In this document: positions 34,375-43,689 of the stretch, piece after piece
How the letters are laid out: every line of letters begins with the position of its first letter
How positions within the stretch are numbered: the stretch's first letter is position 1
From: Streptomyces xanthophaeus
Lineage (GTDB): Bacteria; Actinomycetota; Actinomycetes; Streptomycetales; Streptomycetaceae
Direction of reading: 5' to 3'
Assembly: GCF_000725805.1 (NCBI RefSeq)
Contig: NZ_JOFT01000017.1
Span: forward strand, 348,598 to 412,597
DNA: 64,000 nt
Made by a program: the position numbers and the translations under genes
Notes under the pieces: generated by a model
What the model saw: the letters and a program-made list of their open reading frames with translations, nothing else
What the model was told of the DNA's origin: nothing
Databases searched by the model: none

Positions 34375-35742
34375 GTGTATGACGCCATTGTCGTCGGCGC
34401 GCGCATTTCCGGCGCATCCGTGGCGATGCTGCTGGCGCGTCTCGGACACCGTGTCCTGCTGGTCGACCGGGCCCGCTTCCCGAGCCCCACCTCGTCGTCC
34501 ACCAACCTGATCCACCCGCCGGGCGTCCAACGGCTGCAGGAGTGGGGGGTCCTGGACCGGCTGAGCGGCCACACGATCCCCCGCATCACCAGCTACCGGC
34601 TGCAGAGCGGCCCCGTGGGCATGGAGGCCCGGCTGCCGCGGGTCAAGGACGTCGACTACGCGCTGTCACCTCCGCGGCTGGCCCTCGACGAGGCTCTCGT
34701 ACGGTGCGCGGTCGACGCCGGCGCGGAACTGCGCGAGGAGACCTCCGTGCAGGACCTGCTGCGCGACGACGACGGCACCGTCGTCGGGGTCCGCGGCACG
34801 ACCAAGGGATCGGGGCCCTTCGAGGAGCGCGCCGCCGTCGTCATCGGGGCCGACGGCAAGAACTCCAAGGTGGCGCAGCTGGTCTCCGCGGCCAAGTACC
34901 GCGACCAGCCGGTGCTGAGCAAGAGCCTGTGGACGTACTGGGACGGGCTGCCGCAGCCCTCCCTCGTCCGTACGTACCGCAAGAACCGGCGGCACCCCTT
35001 CACCTGGCCCACCCATGACGGTCTGACCATCGTGGGCGTCGCGTGGCCGACGGAGGACTTCCCCTCCCCCGGCTCGGACGAGGCCACGGACAAGGCCGTG
35101 ACCGACGCCCTGGCCGACGTCGACCCGGAGTTCGCGGAGCAGATGCGGGACAACCGGCGCGCCGACCGCTGGCTCACGGGTGCCGTTCCCAACTTCCTTC
35201 GCACGCCGGCCGGTCCCGGATGGGCCCTGGCCGGTGACGCCACGGCCACCCGGGACCCCATCACGGCCTCCGGCATCACCTACGCCGTGCTGGGCGCCGA
35301 ACTCCTGGCGGCCGCCGTGGACAAGGGCCTCACCGGCCGCGTCCCGATGCGCCGGGCCCTGGCCGGCTACGCCCGGGAGCGGGAGCAACTGGTCACCGGC
35401 CACTACGACTACACGCTCGACTACGCGCGCATCGCCGACCACGGTCCGGAGGAGCGCGCGCTCATCGAGGCGATGGGGCGCAGCCCCTGGCACGCACGCG
35501 ACATGATCGGCCTCTTCGCCACCGTCGTGCCGCCCTGCGACTTCTACTCCCGCGCCAACTTCCGCGCGCTCTTCGACTATCTCGACGACGAGAACGGCCT
35601 GCCGCCCAAGATCCGGATGCTGCGCTGGCTCCTGCACGGCGTGCCGGGCCTGCCCGCGGCCCCCGCCAGACTCGCCGACCGGCTCGTCGCCGCCAATCTC
35701 GGCCCGATGGGTGACCTGCTGCTGCGCAGCGCCAGGCCCTGA
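34375..35742 (+). CDS. FAD-dependent monooxygenase/oxidoreductase
   Basis: The protein is 455 aa. The N-terminal FAD-binding fold (VVGARISGASVAMLLARLG) is of the GARxxG type. It is followed by VVIGADGKNS (DG motif) and WALAGDATATRDPITASGI (GD motif), so it belongs to the PHBH-like flavin monooxygenases. It probably hydroxylates or epoxidises a cluster intermediate. A GTG at 34375 starts exactly at the first strand (VYDAIVVGA) with a G-rich site ahead; ATG 34288 is an alternative. It is the first gene of the PKS operon. Confidence 0.85.
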   Translation: MYDAIVVGARISGASVAMLLARLGHRVLLVDRARFPSPTSSSTNLIHPPGVQRLQEWGVLDRLSGHTIPRITSYRLQSGPVGMEARLPRVKDVDYALSPPRLALDEALVRCAVDAGAELREETSVQDLLRDDDGTVVGVRGTTKGSGPFEERAAVVIGADGKNSKVAQLVSAAKYRDQPVLSKSLWTYWDGLPQPSLVRTYRKNRRHPFTWPTHDGLTIVGVAWPTEDFPSPGSDEATDKAVTDALADVDPEFAEQMRDNRRADRWLTGAVPNFLRTPAGPGWALAGDATATRDPITASGITYAVLGAELLAAAVDKGLTGRVPMRRALAGYAREREQLVTGHYDYTLDYARIADHGPEERALIEAMGRSPWHARDMIGLFATVVPPCDFYSRANFRALFDYLDDENGLPPKIRMLRWLLHGVPGLPAAPARLADRLVAANLGPMGDLLLRSARP

Positions 35743-35856
35743 GCCGCGCCTCATCCGCGCGCTCGACCCGTCCCACCACTGCTCACCGCCGATGGCGTGC
35801 CGAGGCTGCCCCGAGGGGCCGCCCGTGCAACGCCGCGTTCCGAGGGGATCCCCAAG

Positions 35857-38800
35857 ATGTCCAGCACTCCGCCCGCCTCCGGGCCCGTACTCCTCTTTCC
35901 CGGCCAAGGCGGCTTCGACGGCGCCGCGTTCAGCCGTGCCGTCGCCGGACACCCGCAGTTGCGCGCGGTGTTCGAGTGCATCGACCCGGTGACGGAGGAG
36001 GCCTACGGACGGCGGCTGACGGACACCCTGTTCCAGGACGCGCCGCTGGAACTCGCCCAGCTGCTCCGGGACGAGGCGTGGGTCTCCCAGCTCGCCATCT
36101 ACGGCACCGGCCTGGCCGCGTACCGCATCCTGACCGACAACGGGGTCCGGCCGTCGGTGCTCGTGGGCCACAGCCTCGGCGAGATCACCGCGCTCGTCGC
36201 CGCGGGCGCGTACTCGCTCGAGGACGGCGCACGGATCGTCCTGCGGCGTACGAGCGCCATCGCCGGGCGGGACACGGGCAGCGGGGCGATGGTCGCCCTG
36301 TCCGCTTCGCCGGAACGCAGCGCGGGCATGGTCGCCCTCGTCGGGGACCCCGCACTGGCCGTCGCCACGGAGAACCACGACGCCCAGACCGTGCTGAGCG
36401 GTCCGGGCGCGGCGATCGCCAAGGTCAAGGCCGTCGCGGAGCAGCTGGGCATCGGCTTCGCCCAGCTGGACGCCTCCTTCGCCTTCCACAACCCCACCCT
36501 CGCGGGGGCGGCCCCCGGTTTCGCCGCGGACGTCCGCGGACTGCGGCAGCGCCCGCTGGCCGTACCGGTCTACTCGCCGATCCTGCAGCGGTTCTACGAG
36601 GACGACGAGAGCCTCGGCGACCGTCTGGCCGACCACTTCACCCAGCCGGTCCGCTTCTCCGCCGCCGTCCGGTTCCTGCACGAGCGCGGTGAGCGCACCT
36701 TCGTCGAGGCGGGCGGCCGGGCCACCCTGGCTTCGCTGGTCCCCAAGGCCCTGCTCGGGGTCGCGGCCGAGGACCTCACCGTGCTGTCCACCCTGTCGGT
36801 CGGCCGGGGCAACGCGCTGCGGCTGCCGGACACCCTGGAGACCCTGCGGGAGGCCGGGCTGGCCTCGCGGCCCGGCGGCCTGGACGCGGTGCGCCTGCAC
36901 CTGGCGCCCGGTCTGTCGGAGGACGAGTTCACCGCCTTCTGGGCGCAGTCGGGGCGCGAGGTCGCGGACCTGGTGGCCCGACGGCTGACCGTGTTCCGGG
37001 ACACGGCCGGCGCGATCGGCACCGCCGTGGCGTCCGCGGCACCCGCGGCACCCGCACCGGCTCCGGCTCCGGCTCCGGCCGTGGAGGAGTCGCGGCCGTC
37101 CGCCGCGGCCGCCCCCGCCGACCGGCCGGGACGCGAGGAGGTCTTCGCCGTGCTCCGCACCCTGTACGCGCAGGCCCTGGAGTACCCCGAGGAGGTCTTC
37201 ACCCCCGGCGCACTGCTCGAAGCGGAGCTCGGCGTGGACTCCGTCAAGCAGGTCGAGCTCCTCTCCCGCGCCTCCACCCACTACGGACTCCCCGCACGCG
37301 CCTCGGACTTCCGCCTCGGCGACTACGCGGGCCCCGCAGAGCCCGCGCCCGCGCCCGTACCCGCGCCCGCGCCCGCCGCGGCACCCGCCGCCTCCGCACC
37401 CGCGGAGGAGGAGGTCTTCGCCGTGCTCCGCACCCTGTACGCGCAGGCCCTGGAGTACCCCGAGGAGGTCTTCACCCCCGACGCGCTCCTCGAAGCGGAA
37501 CTCGGCGTGGACTCCGTCAAGCAGGTCGAGCTCCTCTCCCGCGCCTCCACCCACTACGGACTCCCCGCACGCGCCTCGGACTTCCGCCTCGGCGACTACA
37601 GCGGGCGAACCGGAGGAAAGACCCCCATGAACGACCTGAACGACCTGAGCGGCAAGATCGCCCTCGTCACCGGCGGTGCCCGCAACGTGGGCAAGGCCAT
37701 CTCCACCGCCCTGGCCGCGCGCGGGGCACACGTACTGATCAACTACTTCCACTCCCACGAGCAGGCCAAGCAGACGCAGGATGAACTGCGGGCCCTCGGC
37801 GCCGAGGTCGACCTGCTGCGTGCGTCGGTGGCGCGGCCCGAGCAGGTCACCAAGATGTTCTCGGAGATCGAGCGCCGCTTCGGACGGCTCGACATCCTCG
37901 TCAACAACGCGGCCAACGGGGCGCTCGTCCCGGGGCCGGAGGTCACCGACGAACTGCTCGACAAGGCCCTCGACACCAATCTCAAGGGCGGTCTGCGCTG
38001 TGCCCGCGCCGCCGCGCCGCTGATGGCGCGCGGGGGCGGCGGCTCCGTCGTCAACGTGTCCGCGCTCGGCGGTTCCCAGATGGTCATGGCCAACTACCTG
38101 GCCTGCGCCCCGGCGAAGGCCGCCGTCGAGGCGGCCGCGCGGTACCTGGCCGTGGAGTTCGCCCCCCAGAACATCCGGGTCAACACCGCGTCCGCCGCGA
38201 TGCTCACCAGCGAGGTCGCGGACGCTTTCCCCGACGCCGAGGCCATGCAGGCCGCGATCGTGGCGGGCACCCCGCTGGGACGGCTGGGCCGGCCCGAGGA
38301 GTTCGCCGAGCTGGTGGCCTTCCTCGCCTCGGACCGGTCCTCCTGGATCACCGGGCAGCTGATCCTCGCCGACGGCGGCCTGACCCTGGGCGCCCCGCTG
38401 CTGTCACCCCCGGCCCGGACCGCGGAGGCCCCCGCGGCGGCCCCGGAGCCCGTCGAGGAAGTGCACGAGGAGACGTCCGCCGAGGCACAGGCCGAGCCAC
38501 GGCCCGGCTCTCCCGCCGAGGCGCAGATCGACGCACCCGCCGAAGCGCAGGCCGAGGGACACGACGACGCGTACGACGCGTACGCCGACCACGACATCGC
38601 CGTCGTCGGCATGGGCCTGGCCGTCAGCGGAGCCAGCTCCCCCGAGGAGTTCTGGCAGCTGCGCACCACGGGCCGCGAACTCTTCGTCGAGGTGCCCGAG
38701 GACCGCTGGGAACGGGCGAACTTCTCGTCGCGCGAGCGCACCGACGAGGACAAGTCGTACCAGGACACCTGCGTGTTCATCACCGACTTCCACCCCGAGC

Positions 38801-41800
38801 GCGCCGCGCTCGACGGCCTCACGGACACCCCCGACGAGACCGAGCTGACCACGCTGTGGCTGCGCCACTCGCTCGTCCAGGCCCTCGACGGGGTCCGCCA
38901 CGCCCCGTCCGACCGGTTCTCCTTCCACGTCGGCTACACCGCCGACGGCAGCCAGCACCTGGAGGAGGCGGGGGTCCTCGCCGCCGCCCGCCACCTGACG
39001 TCCGAGGTGGCCGCGGACATCGACCTGCCCGCGGACTCCCGCGCGAACCTGCTGGGCCGCGTGGACAAGGTCCTCTCCGGCCGCTACCACCGCGGCGCCA
39101 CGGCCACCCCCCGCTTCCTGCCCCACCAGGTGGGCCGCCAGGCCATGGCCGGCGTGCTGCCGGACCACACCCAGATGCAGATGGTCGACACCGCCTGCTC
39201 CTCCTCCCTCTATGCCATCGACATCGGCATCAAGGGCCTGCTCATGGGCAAGCAGGACATCGCCGTGTGCGGCGGGGCCTTCGCCCTGGCGCCCCGTGGC
39301 ACGGTGCTGTTCTCCAAGCTCAAGGGCCTGTCCCAGCGGGGCGCCGTGCACGCGCTCGACGCCGAGGCGGACGGGGTGATCTTCGCCGACGGTGCGGGGG
39401 TCGTCGTCCTCAAGCGCATGAGCCGCGCCAAGGCCGACGGGGACCGCGTCCTCGGGGTGCTGAAGGCCTTCGGGTCCTCGTCCGACGGCAAGGGGAAGGC
39501 GATCTACGCGCCGAGCTCGACCGGGCAGAACCTGGCCGTCCAGCGGGCGCTGGAAGCCGGTGGCCTGGAGGGTTCGGACGTGGACTGGGTCAACGCCCAC
39601 GCCACCGGCACGCCCGCCGGCGACCTCGCCGAGTTCACCACGCTGCGCCAGCACTACGGCCTCGCCCGGACCACCGCGGTGACCTCGAACAAGTCCCTGA
39701 TCGGGCACACCGGCTGGGCCGCGGGCGTGGTCTCGCTCATCGAGTCGATCCTGGCCATGCGGGAGGAGACCATCCCCGGCCAGTACCGCTTCTCCTCCGC
39801 CCCCGGCTCGTTCGAGCTGGACTCCTCCCGCCTGGACATCTCCAGCAGCGCCCGCCCGTGGCCCGCCGTACCGGGACGGACCCGTGCGGCGGCGATCTCC
39901 GGCTTCGGCTTCGGCGGCACCAACGCCCACCTCATCCTCACCGAGCAGGGCGGGACCGGGCACGGCGGCGCGGAGCAGCGCGCTGCCGTGCGGAGCGCGC
40001 GGACCGGGGCCGGTACGTCCGGGCCCATCCCCGGCACGGACCGCATCGCCGTCGTCGGCTGGTCGGCGAAGCTCCCGGGGGTGGACGAACGCGCCCAGGT
40101 GCTCGACTGGCTGGCGGGCTCGCGCGAGGTGGAGAACGGGTTCGGCGAGAAGTACCCGACTCCCCCGTTCCAGCAGGTCCGGATGCCTCCCGCGACCGTC
40201 CGCACCATCGACCGGTGCCAGCTGATGATCCTGGCCTGCGCCCACGACCTGCGGGACCAGCTCCCGGAGTTCTGGCAGCGCCACGCCAAGCGCACCGGCG
40301 TCGTCATCGGGCACATGGGACCCACCCGCGCCGCGATGCTCTACGCGAACCGCTGCTACCTCGACGACATCGAGCGCGGCCTGCGCGAGGACGGCGAGCT
40401 CGCGTCGGCAGCCGGGCTCACCCCGCTGCTCGACGGGCTGCGCGAGCGGGTCCGCTCGATGGTGCCGGCCTCGAACGAGGACTCCTTCCCCGGGATGATG
40501 CCGAACGTCATCTCCGCACGGGTGGCGAACTACTTCGACCTCAACGGCCCCAACATCACGCTCGACGCGGGGCTCGCGTCGACCGTGTCGGCCTTCGCGA
40601 CCGCCGCCCGCTACCTCCACAGCGGCGAACTGGACTTCGTCCTCGCCGGCGGCATCAACGGCAACAGCCTGCCCGAGTACGGCGACCTGCTCGGCGAGGT
40701 CTTCGAGCAGCCGGTGGACCTGGCCGAGGGCGCCTTCCTCTTCGGCCTCACCACCGAGCGTGCCGCCAAGGAGGCGGGCCTGCAGATCCTCGGCTACGTC
40801 GACGAGGCCGACGCCGGTGCGACGGCCCGCCGCGACGACGCGGGCCGCACCGTCCTCGACTGCGGCTCCCGCGGGGAGTCCGGCCGCTACCTCGGCGCCT
40901 CGGGCGCGGTGGAGATCCTGCGCGCGCTCCAGCGCGGCGCGGGCCCCACGGAGATCCGCTGCCGTGAGAACGGCCACGACGTGGCGACGCGTCTGCTGGT
41001 GACCGGCCCGCAGGAGGAACGGCAGGAACAGCAGCCTCAGGAGGAACAGCAGGAGCAGGAGCCGCAGGGCGCTGCCACCGGGCTCCGGTCCGGCGCGCCT
41101 GCGGAGGTCACCGGCACCGTCGAGCGCTACGCGTCCACCCTGCGGCCCGAGCCCGCGGCTCCGCGCGGAGCCGCGGCGGCAGCCGTCCCCGACGGCGCGC
41201 TCGTCCTCACGGACCGGCCCGAGCTGGCCGCGCGCCTCGTGGGCGGGGCCACCGGCTGTGTGGTGCTGAGCACCACCGGGGAGGCGGCCGAGCGCCTCGG
41301 GGTGATCCACGTGCGCCCCACGCCCGAGGCCGTCACCGAGGCGCTGCGCGCCGTCCCCCACCCGCTGCGCCACGTCGTCCTGGTGAGCGACCTGTCCGCC
41401 TCCGCGCCGCCCTCCTCCGCCCTCACGGCGCAGCACCCGGGCCTGACCGCCCTGCACGACCTGGCCTTCCTGGTGGTGCAGCAGCGGTACGAGGAACTGG
41501 GCCACGCTTCGGCGTCCGTGGTGTTCGCCCTGCTCGGCGCCGTGCCGGACGGGGTGGCGCACCCGCTGGTCGGACTGTTCACCGGTCTGGTCAAGTGCGT
41601 GCGCCTGGAACTGGCCGACGCACAGGCCTTCGCCCTCGTCATGGCCACGGCCGACGCGGACGGGGCGGCCGCGCTGATCGGCACCGAGCGGGTCAGCGAG
41701 CGCGCCTTCCCGGTGGTCCACCACGACGGGACCCGCCGGCTCGTCCCGGCGCTGGTCCCGCAGAGCTCCACGGCGCCCGCCGTCGCGGGCACCACGGGGG

Positions 41801-43689
41801 CTCGGCCGCTGGAGCGGGAGTCCGTCGTGGTCGCACTGGGCGGTGCCCGGGGCATCACGGCCGAACTGCTCGTGGCCCTCGCCGAGCGGCACGGCAGCCG
41901 GATCTACGCACTGGGCAGCAACCCGGTCGACTCGTACCCGCCGGAGGTGTTCCGGGGCACGGACGAGGAGTTCGCGGCCACCCGCGCCGCCTACATCAAG
42001 GAACGGCTGAAGGCCGGCGGGCAGACCGTCGCCGAGATCAGCAGGTCCTTCGACCGGATGGCCGACGCCCGCACCGCCCGCGCGAACCTCGAACGGATGG
42101 AGCGGCACAGCGGCGCGGGCCGGGTCACGTACCTGACGTGCGACGCCCGTGACGAGGCCTCGGTCCGCGCGGCCTTCGACACCGTCCACGCCGAGCAGGG
42201 CCGCGTCGACCTGGTGATCAACGCACCGGGGCTGAACCGGTCCGGGCTGATCCGGGACAAGGACTTCGGCGAGTTCCGCAGCATCCGCGACCTGAAGGTG
42301 TCGGCGCACCGCAACCTGCACCGGGCGCTGGCCGGACGGCCGCCGCGGATGTGGTGCGACTTCGGTTCGCTGCTCGGGTTCTTCGGGCAGCGCGGGGAGG
42401 CCGACTACGCCTCCGGGAACGACTACCTGGCGACGGCCGCGGGGTACGCGGCCCGGGCCACCGGCACCGACGAGTTCGTCGTGGGGTGGACCCTGTGGGA
42501 CGAGGTCGGCATGGGCGCCGACGAACTGACCCGCGAGTACTTCAAGCGGGCCGGCTCGTACACGCACATGCCGGTCGCCGAGGGGGTGCGGCACTTCCTG
42601 GCGGAGCTCACCACCCCGCACCGGGTGCCCTCGCACGTGCACCTCGGTACGGCCGAGCGCGCCACGGTGGAGTCGTTCTACCCCGGCTACCTCGACGGTC
42701 CGGACGCGGCCGCGGCGGCGCCCTCCGACCGGCGCGGCCGGTTCTACCTGCGCCGGACCGCCGGGGAAGAAGCCGGGACGGTCCGCTTCGAGTGCCCCTT
42801 CGACCTGGACACCGACGCGTACCTCCACGGGCACCTGGTCCGCGGTGTACCCACCCTCCCCGGCACGTTCGTCACCGAGGTCGCGGCCGAGGCCGCGCTC
42901 GCCCTGGTGCCGGGCGGCTCGGTCGTCGCCTTCGAGGACGTGCGCTTCCTGCACTTCCTCCAGGTCCGCGAGGGGGTGGCCCAGGGCCCGAAGAAGATCA
43001 CCGCCACCCTGGCGGAGCGGGTCGGCGACGTGACGGCGGTGGACGTGTCCATCACCCACGACGTGGTGGCCCCTTCGGGTGTGCTGCTGGTGGCCGACAA
43101 GCCGCACTTCACGGCCCGCGTCCTGGTCAGTGACGCCTTCCCGGCCGCGCCCACCTGGCAGGCCTGGGACGACGAGGGCGGCTTCCCCGTCGCCGACCCG
43201 TACCACGCGGCCTCGGCGCCGGTGCTGCTCAGCGGTGACTTCGAGGTCACGACCGGGACGCGCAGGTACCCCGAGGGGTCCCGGTCGCTGTACCGGCCGT
43301 CCTTCGGTACGGCGTCCGGCCCCTGGAAGGACTTCCTGATGCCGGCCGTCCTGCTCGACGCGATGGCCCGTACCGGGGTGCTCGACCCGGTCGACGGTCT
43401 CGTGCCGGTGGCCGCGCCGCTGTCCATCCGCCGGATCGACCTGTACCAGAGCGCCAACGACCTCGAACTCAGCGAGCGGCACGGGCCCTTGGATCTGTAC
43501 GTGACCAACCCCGGGTTCTCCGGGGAGCGGCAGGAGGGGAACCGCTTCGTCGCCGTGGCCCCCGGCGGCCGGGTGGTGGCGCAGATGAAGGACCTGGACG
43601 CGACCGTGATCGGGCACCTGGACCCGCAGACCGGTGTGGTGCACCCGCCCGCACCCGTGGCGGCCGGCCGGCAGGCGGCATCGGCATGA
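35857..43689 (+). CDS. Iterative megasynthase AT-ACP-ACP-ER-KS-CLF-KR-DH
   Basis: The protein is 2610 aa. Domains in order: AT (GHSLGE, Ser106; FAFH at 208-211 suggests malonyl); two ACPs (GVDSVK, Ser462 and Ser553); an SDR domain (591-840) with GGARNVG and Tyr747-x6-Lys754, the FabL/FabI-type enoyl reductase motif; KS (910-1370, DTACSSS with Cys1114, plus HATGT and GHTGWAAG); a KS-like CLF (1396-1680) with Leu1573 in place of Cys; a KR (Ser2171, Tyr2184) with a structural half; and a DH with HxxxGxxxxP (His2326). The KS-CLF and KR/DH set recalls PUFA synthases, but the N-terminal AT and SDR-type ER differ. An ATG at 35857 with GAGGGG upstream is chosen over 35797. It stops in the ATGA of the next gene. 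Confidence 0.9.
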   Translation: MSSTPPASGPVLLFPGQGGFDGAAFSRAVAGHPQLRAVFECIDPVTEEAYGRRLTDTLFQDAPLELAQLLRDEAWVSQLAIYGTGLAAYRILTDNGVRPSVLVGHSLGEITALVAAGAYSLEDGARIVLRRTSAIAGRDTGSGAMVALSASPERSAGMVALVGDPALAVATENHDAQTVLSGPGAAIAKVKAVAEQLGIGFAQLDASFAFHNPTLAGAAPGFAADVRGLRQRPLAVPVYSPILQRFYEDDESLGDRLADHFTQPVRFSAAVRFLHERGERTFVEAGGRATLASLVPKALLGVAAEDLTVLSTLSVGRGNALRLPDTLETLREAGLASRPGGLDAVRLHLAPGLSEDEFTAFWAQSGREVADLVARRLTVFRDTAGAIGTAVASAAPAAPAPAPAPAPAVEESRPSAAAAPADRPGREEVFAVLRTLYAQALEYPEEVFTPGALLEAELGVDSVKQVELLSRASTHYGLPARASDFRLGDYAGPAEPAPAPVPAPAPAAAPAASAPAEEEVFAVLRTLYAQALEYPEEVFTPDALLEAELGVDSVKQVELLSRASTHYGLPARASDFRLGDYSGRTGGKTPMNDLNDLSGKIALVTGGARNVGKAISTALAARGAHVLINYFHSHEQAKQTQDELRALGAEVDLLRASVARPEQVTKMFSEIERRFGRLDILVNNAANGALVPGPEVTDELLDKALDTNLKGGLRCARAAAPLMARGGGGSVVNVSALGGSQMVMANYLACAPAKAAVEAAARYLAVEFAPQNIRVNTASAAMLTSEVADAFPDAEAMQAAIVAGTPLGRLGRPEEFAELVAFLASDRSSWITGQLILADGGLTLGAPLLSPPARTAEAPAAAPEPVEEVHEETSAEAQAEPRPGSPAEAQIDAPAEAQAEGHDDAYDAYADHDIAVVGMGLAVSGASSPEEFWQLRTTGRELFVEVPEDRWERANFSSRERTDEDKSYQDTCVFITDFHPERAALDGLTDTPDETELTTLWLRHSLVQALDGVRHAPSDRFSFHVGYTADGSQHLEEAGVLAAARHLTSEVAADIDLPADSRANLLGRVDKVLSGRYHRGATATPRFLPHQVGRQAMAGVLPDHTQMQMVDTACSSSLYAIDIGIKGLLMGKQDIAVCGGAFALAPRGTVLFSKLKGLSQRGAVHALDAEADGVIFADGAGVVVLKRMSRAKADGDRVLGVLKAFGSSSDGKGKAIYAPSSTGQNLAVQRALEAGGLEGSDVDWVNAHATGTPAGDLAEFTTLRQHYGLARTTAVTSNKSLIGHTGWAAGVVSLIESILAMREETIPGQYRFSSAPGSFELDSSRLDISSSARPWPAVPGRTRAAAISGFGFGGTNAHLILTEQGGTGHGGAEQRAAVRSARTGAGTSGPIPGTDRIAVVGWSAKLPGVDERAQVLDWLAGSREVENGFGEKYPTPPFQQVRMPPATVRTIDRCQLMILACAHDLRDQLPEFWQRHAKRTGVVIGHMGPTRAAMLYANRCYLDDIERGLREDGELASAAGLTPLLDGLRERVRSMVPASNEDSFPGMMPNVISARVANYFDLNGPNITLDAGLASTVSAFATAARYLHSGELDFVLAGGINGNSLPEYGDLLGEVFEQPVDLAEGAFLFGLTTERAAKEAGLQILGYVDEADAGATARRDDAGRTVLDCGSRGESGRYLGASGAVEILRALQRGAGPTEIRCRENGHDVATRLLVTGPQEERQEQQPQEEQQEQEPQGAATGLRSGAPAEVTGTVERYASTLRPEPAAPRGAAAAAVPDGALVLTDRPELAARLVGGATGCVVLSTTGEAAERLGVIHVRPTPEAVTEALRAVPHPLRHVVLVSDLSASAPPSSALTAQHPGLTALHDLAFLVVQQRYEELGHASASVVFALLGAVPDGVAHPLVGLFTGLVKCVRLELADAQAFALVMATADADGAAALIGTERVSERAFPVVHHDGTRRLVPALVPQSSTAPAVAGTTGARPLERESVVVALGGARGITAELLVALAERHGSRIYALGSNPVDSYPPEVFRGTDEEFAATRAAYIKERLKAGGQTVAEISRSFDRMADARTARANLERMERHSGAGRVTYLTCDARDEASVRAAFDTVHAEQGRVDLVINAPGLNRSGLIRDKDFGEFRSIRDLKVSAHRNLHRALAGRPPRMWCDFGSLLGFFGQRGEADYASGNDYLATAAGYAARATGTDEFVVGWTLWDEVGMGADELTREYFKRAGSYTHMPVAEGVRHFLAELTTPHRVPSHVHLGTAERATVESFYPGYLDGPDAAAAAPSDRRGRFYLRRTAGEEAGTVRFECPFDLDTDAYLHGHLVRGVPTLPGTFVTEVAAEAALALVPGGSVVAFEDVRFLHFLQVREGVAQGPKKITATLAERVGDVTAVDVSITHDVVAPSGVLLVADKPHFTARVLVSDAFPAAPTWQAWDDEGGFPVADPYHAASAPVLLSGDFEVTTGTRRYPEGSRSLYRPSFGTASGPWKDFLMPAVLLDAMARTGVLDPVDGLVPVAAPLSIRRIDLYQSANDLELSERHGPLDLYVTNPGFSGERQEGNRFVAVAPGGRVVAQMKDLDATVIGHLDPQTGVVHPPAPVAAGRQAASA
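37135..37599 (+). repeat. Near-identical tandem ACP-coding repeats
   Basis: Segments 37135-37326 and 37408-37599 (192 bp each) differ at about four bases by eye, including synonymous changes. They encode the two ACPs and are separated by an Ala/Pro-rich linker. The near-identity indicates a recent duplication or ongoing gene conversion. Confidence 0.9.
37612..37629 (+). promoter_or_regulatory. Internal Shine-Dalgarno and ATG at the start of the ER domain
   Basis: GGAGGA (37612-37617) is followed after 9 bases by an in-frame ATG (37627) that begins the enoyl-reductase domain (MNDLNDLSGKIALVTGG). This is exactly what a separate gene would have. It may be a scar of gene fusion or a working internal start. 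Confidence 0.6.

Noticed and set aside
34666..37758. 1030-codon minus-strand frame
   Set aside because: It is the shadow of the FAD monooxygenase and the AT/ACP region, with no motifs.
38404..43644. 1746-codon minus-strand open frame under the megasynthase
   Set aside because: It is antisense to a gene with clear domains. High GC third positions keep the opposite strand open, and its composition (His/Gly/Arg-rich) matches no family.
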